This document shows, piece by piece, positions 58,322 to 64,000 of a stretch of 64,000 bases of DNA (positions are counted from its first letter, which is position 1; each line of letters opens with the position of its first letter). The notes under the pieces were generated by a model, which made no database searches, was not told where the DNA came from, and worked only from the letters and a program-made list of their open reading frames with translations. Source of the stretch: Anisus vortex (taxonomy: Eukaryota; Mollusca; Gastropoda; Planorbidae); assembly GCA_949126835.1 (NCBI GenBank), contig OX421493.1, positions 60,709,898 to 60,773,897 on the forward strand, given 5' to 3'. Both the position numbers and the translations under genes were made by a program.

Positions 58322-59272
58322 TTATTCCAAACCTCTAATACTATAAACATCTATACACATATTTAATTGTACCCTTGGCATATTCTTTTTCATGTTGAAT
58401 GAAAATACATATTCATGTGTGGAATCATCATCTTCCAGATTATGTATTCTTGAGTCTTGTTTTTTTTCTTTATGTTTATTGTCAGTTCTCAGTTTATTTT
58501 TACACATAGATGAAAAATGGTTGACTTTTCTGCAATTGTGGCATGTTTTACCATGTGCTGGGCTATTGCTTTGACCAACTGGATGAGGCCATTTACCCCC
58601 ACAATTCCTGCAACTGATATTATGCAGTCTTTCTTTACCATGAAAGGACTGATCATGTCTTTTATGCTGTTTCTTACCAAAAGTTGTATTAGTGCCTATT
58701 TTCTGAACTTGATCATTATTGATTCTTTTATTGAAGTCTTAAGCCAATTCCATTGTCTTAGCATATTGGAGTAAGGCATTGAGAGACATCTCCGGAGTGG
58801 AGAGACCTTTTTCCCTCACTTTGGAAGACTTGCATCCCACGATCAATTGAGATTTAATTTCACTTTCTGCATTAGTAAAATTACAAGTTTTGGCAAGTTG
58901 ATAGAGATCTTGGTAGAATTCCTCTATATGTGTTGACTGTTGTATTTTATGTCGAAAAGTATATTTTTGCATCTCAACGTTCATTTTGGGATTGAAGTAG
59001 CTTGTTAGTTGCTTTACAATTTGACTAAATGGATCTTCCCCCTCAGTTTCAGCAGCTGTTGTACTTGACTGTGATAGTGATAACGATTCTATTTGGTCAT
59101 TGAGTTTTTCACCACCATATGTTAATAGTAAAGCTTTCTTTTGCTCAACATTCGTAATGTTGTAAGCTGTGAAAAGATTTTTTAGTCTATTTATCCATTT
59201 GGACCATCGGATTGTAACTCCCTCTGATTGACAATCAAATGTTGGATATTGTGGTAACATAAAAGACGCCCT
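58322..59272 (-). pseudogene. Gag copy 6, broken
   Basis: The start codon is AGG instead of ATG (59272-59270), so the first Met is codon 5. Codon 178 is TAA, as in copies 3 and 5. The zinc-knuckle part survives as a separate frame near 58400-58680. Confidence 0.85.
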
Positions 59273-59384
59273 GTTCTATTGTATTTTCAATGTATCCCTT
59301 TGAGACGTCTGATGCAATCTCAAACTAAGAAATGTAATGTAATTTCTTTTATGAATATTATATTCCTGTTGGGACTTAAAATAA

Positions 59385-59403
59385 CCAACCTTCTCGTCGC
59401 CAA
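59385..59403 (-). other. Primer-binding-site-like sequence
   Basis: Minus strand TTGGCGACGAGAAGGTTGG directly after the LTR end. TGGCGACGAG after an LTR is common in Ty3/gypsy elements; the tRNA primer is not identified. Confidence 0.6.
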
Positions 59404-59667
59404 TATAGTGTTTCTTATGTGGTGGTCTTATGCTATGTAGGTGCATGGGTTATTAGTTACATAAGTAACAGGAAAAATGATGGAACAACAATGAATAAAT
59501 AATAAGCATGGTCTGGACTAATAACTAAACATGGCTGACGGCCATCTTGTTGACTACTTCAAGTAATAGTGATAACCCATAAGCAATACAAGGACAGGCT
59601 ACTCTAATAATGTTTGATGTACAAATCTGATTGTTGAATATAAGTTATCTAATCTTGAAACACTACA
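59404..59667 (-). mobile_element. Complete 5' LTR of the gag element (264 bp)
   Basis: On the minus strand it starts TGTAGTGTTTC (59667) and ends GAAACACTATA (59404), an 11-bp inverted repeat with one mismatch, as LTR ends should have. A PBS-like site and the gag leader follow downstream. Inside are AACAAGATGGCC (YY1-like) near 59530 and AT-rich sequence that could hold TATA and poly(A) signals. No matching 3' LTR is present in the window, so the element is truncated within or after gag. Confidence 0.75.
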
Positions 59668-61324
59668 GTAATGAAGTGTAGCCACATATTTTGGTATATG
59701 GAGACTTTGTTCTGTTTATGTTTATATGGGGGGCGGTAGCCACGTGTCACGTGTTCCGTTGGCGTACAGAAGGTCCTGGGTGGTATTTGTTCTTGAGTTA
59801 ATGACCAAGTTATTTTAAGACGCGTCACTTAATTAAATCTTTGTTTAAAGTTGTTTTAAGTATTACGTTGAAGTGTTTTAAATCTAGTTACGGTTATCCC
59901 TGAGTTCATACTGGATATTTTAATTAAGATGAAATAGCGAAATGGCTCAATTAAATATAAACTTGTCTAGGGGTTAATGGATGGCGTATGAACTCAAGAA
60001 TATCCGTTAGAATCTAATAGATAAAGAATGAATGAACACTTATCTAAAATGATTACAACACTATATTAAATAGACGAACAAAACTCCTATTACTAAACTA
60101 AGCAATTAACTTTATTTACATAAAAGGAAAATAAGACAATCAAAAGACATTCATAATAAAGAAATCCTAATCTAGATTATTAACGGTTACAATAGAAAAT
60201 AGTGCCAATAACCCTGGCAAGAAAAGTGATAACTATTAAGCTATAACTATAAAGTAGTATAAAGTCTATGAATTATTGAAGTTCCTCTAATCAAATAAAG
60301 GATAACTACAATTAAGAAGACTTAAATATATATAGGAAAAAAGATACTAAAGAAGGTATTAATATATGTTTAGCTGTTACGAATGGAAACTAAACTACAA
60401 TAGAAATCATAGGCGTAAGAATGTAAATTGATGCTTATCGAATCCAATCAATAAAACAACAATCTAATATAAGATTTATTCTAGAAGATATATTAGAGGA
60501 TATTGTGAAAGATATTCTAAAAGATATTGTCGTAGTGTAATGTATATAATAATATCCAACAACTTACTATTTAAAATAAAAGGGGGAGGAGAAAACAAAA
60601 CAAATCCTAACCGTCCTACTGTCTAATCTACTCTAAAAACTAGGATCAATCTCCTGTTTATTTATAAAATGTATTAAAAACTTTAATTACATTTATTAGA
60701 GGATCAATATTCGTAACACACCTACACTTAGAAAAGAAAAAATTGACAATGATAATGGCAATTTTTTTTTTAAAATATAAAATAATCATTTATGTTACTC
60801 AAAATAAGAAAAATATCATCCTCTATGATTTGGAACAAACAAAAGAAAATAATTTATGTTAACCAATATAATAAAATCATCAACCTCTAGGGTTTGTAAC
60901 AAACAAAAAAAATAATTGTCATACAATCACTTCAATGAAACAGATTAGTAAGTTTCAAAAATCATGTGATGTGATCAATTAAAGAAAACATATTATTAAC
61001 ACTTAAGAATATAAACACAACATCAAGTCACCGACTGTCAATAAATTCTTAAGAATATAAACACATCCCCAACTGTCAAGAATTAGATACACCCATTAAT
61101 TTAAAATAGTTCATGAGAAAAATCACATTTGAGAAAAATCGTCCACTAATAAATGTTCATGTTACTTTGGGCTTTCTCTAGATTAGTATAGGCCCATTTC
61201 AAAACATGGTGTATTTTCACTAAAAATCCTTGAAGTCCTTAGAATGATTTAATTAATTTAGTAATTCAGGATAATTAACTTAAATAAATTGATAAACAAG
61301 TCATTATGTTCAATTGAAAAAAAT
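59668..61324. other. AT-rich region between the LTR and the telomere-proximal retroelement
   Basis: Mostly AT-rich with no supportable frame. It has two CACGTG E-boxes one base apart at 59741-59753 in a short GC-rich patch, a purine tract AAAAGGGGGAGGAGAAAA near 60578, and an LTR-like pair of inverted ends at 60375-60718. Confidence 0.5.
60375..60718. mobile_element. Possible solo-LTR-like segment
   Basis: TGTTACGAAT at 60375 and ATTCGTAACA at 60709-60718 are a perfect 10-bp inverted repeat beginning TG and ending CA, 344 bp apart, a plausible LTR size. There is no target duplication, PBS or polypurine tract in the right place, so it may be chance. Confidence 0.3.
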
Positions 61325-62568
61325 TTAACACAAGTCAATATGAATATCCCTTGAACATTTACAACAATAATTATGAATGTTCAACTTGAATGTAGCATGA
61401 ATGTTCAACTCCTTGAATGGCTCACTGAAAGGATTGAAAGTATTGTAAACTGGCTCTGTCTTCGCCACCAAAAGAAAACAGATCAGAGCTGTGCACCATC
61501 CAAACAACAAATCTTCCTGTAAGCAGCAATCTGAGAAAGTTTCATCCTTACAGTCCACTGAGTTCAACTTTGTCACAATGTTTGGCATCTCTGGATCAGG
61601 TTGTGTAGGGCAAAAATCTGCTTGAGACATATACGAAGGAAACTGCAGAATATTCAACAAAGAAATGTCAGAAGGACCATCTGTATGTGAAGATACTTTA
61701 TGGTTTTGTTCCTTGTTCATCTCTATGGTAATCAAACAGTCTGGACCAAAGTCAGATTGATCTCTACTGGAATCAACATACAGCAATGATGGCTGAATAA
61801 TAACCTGTGGAAACACTTGATCTCCGGCTAGGTCATTTCGTAACAACTGGAAATCTTTGACTGGAGGCTTTGTAACCATGTTGAGTGTCATCTCAGCATT
61901 AAACAAATTAAGGTCTGACTGAGTTTCATGTGGAGGCTCCAGAATTTTAACTGACCCAACTTCTTGCTTCAAGATAGGTCCCCGTATATCAGTAGTATCT
62001 GATAAGGCTAAGACATTACCCAGTAAAGGTGATAATTTAGTATCTCGTGACACTGTTGGCTTTCTAGATGTACTGGTCTTATTTGTAAAGGATCTCTCTG
62101 CATCAATGATGAAAATAGAGGCGGTATTTGATGCTGATGATAAAATACAATCATGTGATTGCGTTTTAACTTGTGGCTGTATTTCCTCCATTGACATAGA
62201 TTACAATAGTTCATTACCTTTGAACTTTGTTAAATTGCAAAGTGATGTAATCTTATCACTTTGAAGTGAATGACCACTATGTCCAGTGGCTTTAACATTA
62301 CAGATGGGCTTTGAGTCCTTGAAGTCTTGAAAAGGTCGACTGGGGCATTTTCGACATTGAGTAATAGAGTGGCTGGGTTTCTTACAATAATTGCAGAAAA
62401 CATTTGAACGTGTCTTGGCAAAACTATCCTCTTGATTTAGACTTTGATTAAGGTAATTCTTCCGCGGGCTAAGGGACTTATTTTGAGTTGAAATTCCAGT
62501 ATTCACTGGTGTTGCCGCATGAAGGCTTGTAGTAGTAATTGTATTACTATTAGGACTCTGATTTTGAT
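61325..62568 (-). pseudogene. Retroelement-like frame with zinc knuckle, truncated by the telomere
   Basis: One minus-strand frame runs from the telomere junction to 61325, interrupted by a single in-frame TAA (62203-62201). The first part (about 120 codons) has the zinc knuckle CNYCKKPSHSITQC (CX2CX4HX4C) in basic, Asn/Ser-rich context, as in the C-terminus of LTR-retrotransposon Gag. The part after the stop (ATG at 62197, 290 codons) has no recognised domain. It is Ser/Asp rich and holds a hydrophobic segment (LLFGWCTALICFLLVA) near its end, followed by Cys-rich residues. The stop may be a readthrough site between Gag and a downstream product or a simple nonsense mutation. The upstream end is lost: the frame passes directly into telomeric repeats. 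Confidence 0.5.
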
Positions 62569-64000
62569 GGGTTAGGGTTAGGGTTAGGGTTAGGGTTAGG
62601 GTTAGGGTTAGGGTTAGGGTTAGGGTTAGGGTTAGGGTTAGGGTTAGGGTTAGGGTTAGGGTTAGGGTTAGGGTTAGGGTTAGGGTTAGGGTTAGGGTTA
62701 GGGTTAGGGTTAGGGTTAGGGTTAGGGTTAGGGTTAGGGTTAGGGTTAGGGTTAGGGTTAGGGTTAGGGTTAGGGTTAGGGTTAGGGTTAGGGTTAGGGT
62801 TAGGGTTAGGGTTAGGGTTAGGGTTAGGGTTAGGGTTAGGGTTAGGGTTAGGGTTAGGGTTAGGGTTAGGGTTAGGGTTAGGGTTAGGGTTAGGGTTAGG
62901 GTTAGGGTTAGGGTTAGGGTTAGGGTTAGGGTTAGGGTTAGGGTTAGGGTTAGGGTTAGGGTTAGGGTTAGGGTTAGGGTTAGGGTTAGGGTTAGGGTTA
63001 GGGTTAGGGTTAGGGTTAGGGTTAGGGTTAGGGTTAGGGTTAGGGTTAGGGTTAGGGTTAGGGTTAGGGTTAGGGTTAGGGTTAGGGTTAGGGTTAGGGT
63101 TAGGGTTAGGGTTAGGGTTAGGGTTAGGGTTAGGGTTAGGGTTAGGGTTAGGGTTAGGGTTAGGGTTAGGGTTAGGGTTAGGGTTAGGGTTAGGGTTAGG
63201 GTTAGGGTTAGGGTTAGGGTTAGGGTTAGGGTTAGGGTTAGGGTTAGGGTTAGGGTTAGGGTTAGGGTTAGGGTTAGGGTTAGGGTTAGGGTTAGGGTTA
63301 GGGTTAGGGTTAGGGTTAGGGTTAGGGTTAGGGTTAGGGTTAGGGTTAGGGTTAGGGTTAGGGTTAGGGTTAGGGTTAGGGTTAGGGTTAGGGTTAGGGT
63401 TAGGGTTAGGGTTAGGGTTAGGGTTAGGGTTAGGGTTAGGGTTAGGGTTAGGGTTAGGGTTAGGGTTAGGGTTAGGGTTAGGGTTAGGGTTAGGGTTAGG
63501 GTTAGGGTTAGGGTTAGGGTTAGGGTTAGGGTTAGGGTTAGGGTTAGGGTTAGGGTTAGGGTTAGGGTTAGGGTTAGGGTTAGGGTTAGGGTTAGGGTTA
63601 GGGTTAGGGTTAGGGTTAGGGTTAGGGTTAGGGTTAGGGTTAGGGTTAGGGTTAGGGTTAGGGTTAGGGTTAGGGTTAGGGTTAGGGTTAGGGTTAGGGT
63701 TAGGGTTAGGGTTAGGGTTAGGGTTAGGGTTAGGGTTAGGGTTAGGGTTAGGGTTAGGGTTAGGGTTAGGGTTAGGGTTAGGGTTAGGGTTAGGGTTAGG
63801 GTTAGGGTTAGGGTTAGGGTTAGGGTTAGGGTTAGGGTTAGGGTTAGGGTTAGGGTTAGGGTTAGGGTTAGGGTTAGGGTTAGGGTTAGGGTTAGGGTTA
63901 GGGTTAGGGTTAGGGTTAGGGTTAGGGTTAGGGTTAGGGTTAGGGTTAGGGTTAGGGTTAGGGTTAGGGTTAGGGTTAGGGTTAGGGTTAGGGTTAGGGT
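62569..64000 (+). repeat. Telomeric repeat (TTAGGG)n
   Basis: About 238 uninterrupted copies of TTAGGG running to the window end, with no variant repeat that I can see. The G-rich strand points outward, as expected at the right end of a chromosome. The change from retroelement sequence (GATTTTGAT) to pure repeat is abrupt, with no zone of degenerate repeats. Confidence 0.99.

Larger units (their letters stand above)
57751..59477. repeat. Tandem gag unit 6 (1,727 bp)
   Basis: Last unit. Its right edge (ACAGGAAAAA, then TGATGG) continues into the rest of the LTR instead of another unit, so it keeps the original 5' context of the retroelement. Confidence 0.9.

Noticed and set aside
49862..58774. 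Short plus- and minus-strand frames of 60-98 codons within each gag unit
   Set aside because: They are shadows of the gag frame, repeated identically in each unit.

Overview
The window is the distal end of an animal chromosome. Its right edge (62569-64000) is an uninterrupted TTAGGG array with the G-rich strand running 5'->3' outward, as at a right-hand chromosome end. Split genes with GT/AG introns, non-LTR and Ty3/gypsy-like retroelements, hAT elements and tRNA-derived SINE heads all point to a metazoan. The palindromic octamer TAGGCCTA is very common in the AT-rich middle part. I cannot decide from sequence alone between a marine invertebrate and a fish-like vertebrate.

Layout. (1) 1-25962: about 1,230 copies of a GC-rich 21-bp minisatellite in one orientation. 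It has higher-order structure: 441-bp, 1,134-bp, about 2-kb and about 7.4-kb repeats. (2) 25963-31357: about 255 copies of a variant of the same 21-mer in the opposite orientation, so the two arrays meet in an inverted junction. (3) 31358-49123: AT-rich DNA full of mobile-element debris. It holds a tandem TIR element, an hAT element with a nested SINE, a 5'-truncated L2/CR1-like LINE, an inverted (twin-primed-looking) LINE split by an hAT MITE, and one intact 976-codon LINE ORF (42618-45548). It also holds two related TIR elements that each carry a tRNA-like block and arrays of short palindromes. Two exons of an unidentified minus-strand host gene lie at 34217-35320. (4) 49124-59477: six tandem copies of a 1,723/1,727-bp unit carrying a Ty3/gypsy-type gag on the minus strand. 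Only copy 1 is open; the units form a duplicated trimer of 5,177 bp. (5) 59404-59667: the complete 5' LTR belonging to that element. (6) 59668-62568: AT-rich DNA and a second retroelement-like minus-strand frame with a zinc knuckle, running straight into the telomere. (7) 62569-64000: telomere.

Little of this works as a pathway. It is a subtelomere built by repeat amplification and transposon insertion. The items most worth checking are the inverted minisatellite junction, the two palindrome-plus-tRNA TIR elements, the gag-only array with mosaic copies, and the retroelement frame truncated by telomeric repeats. The long open frames over 1-31357 are by-products of a 21-nt (seven-codon) repeat and are not annotated as genes.
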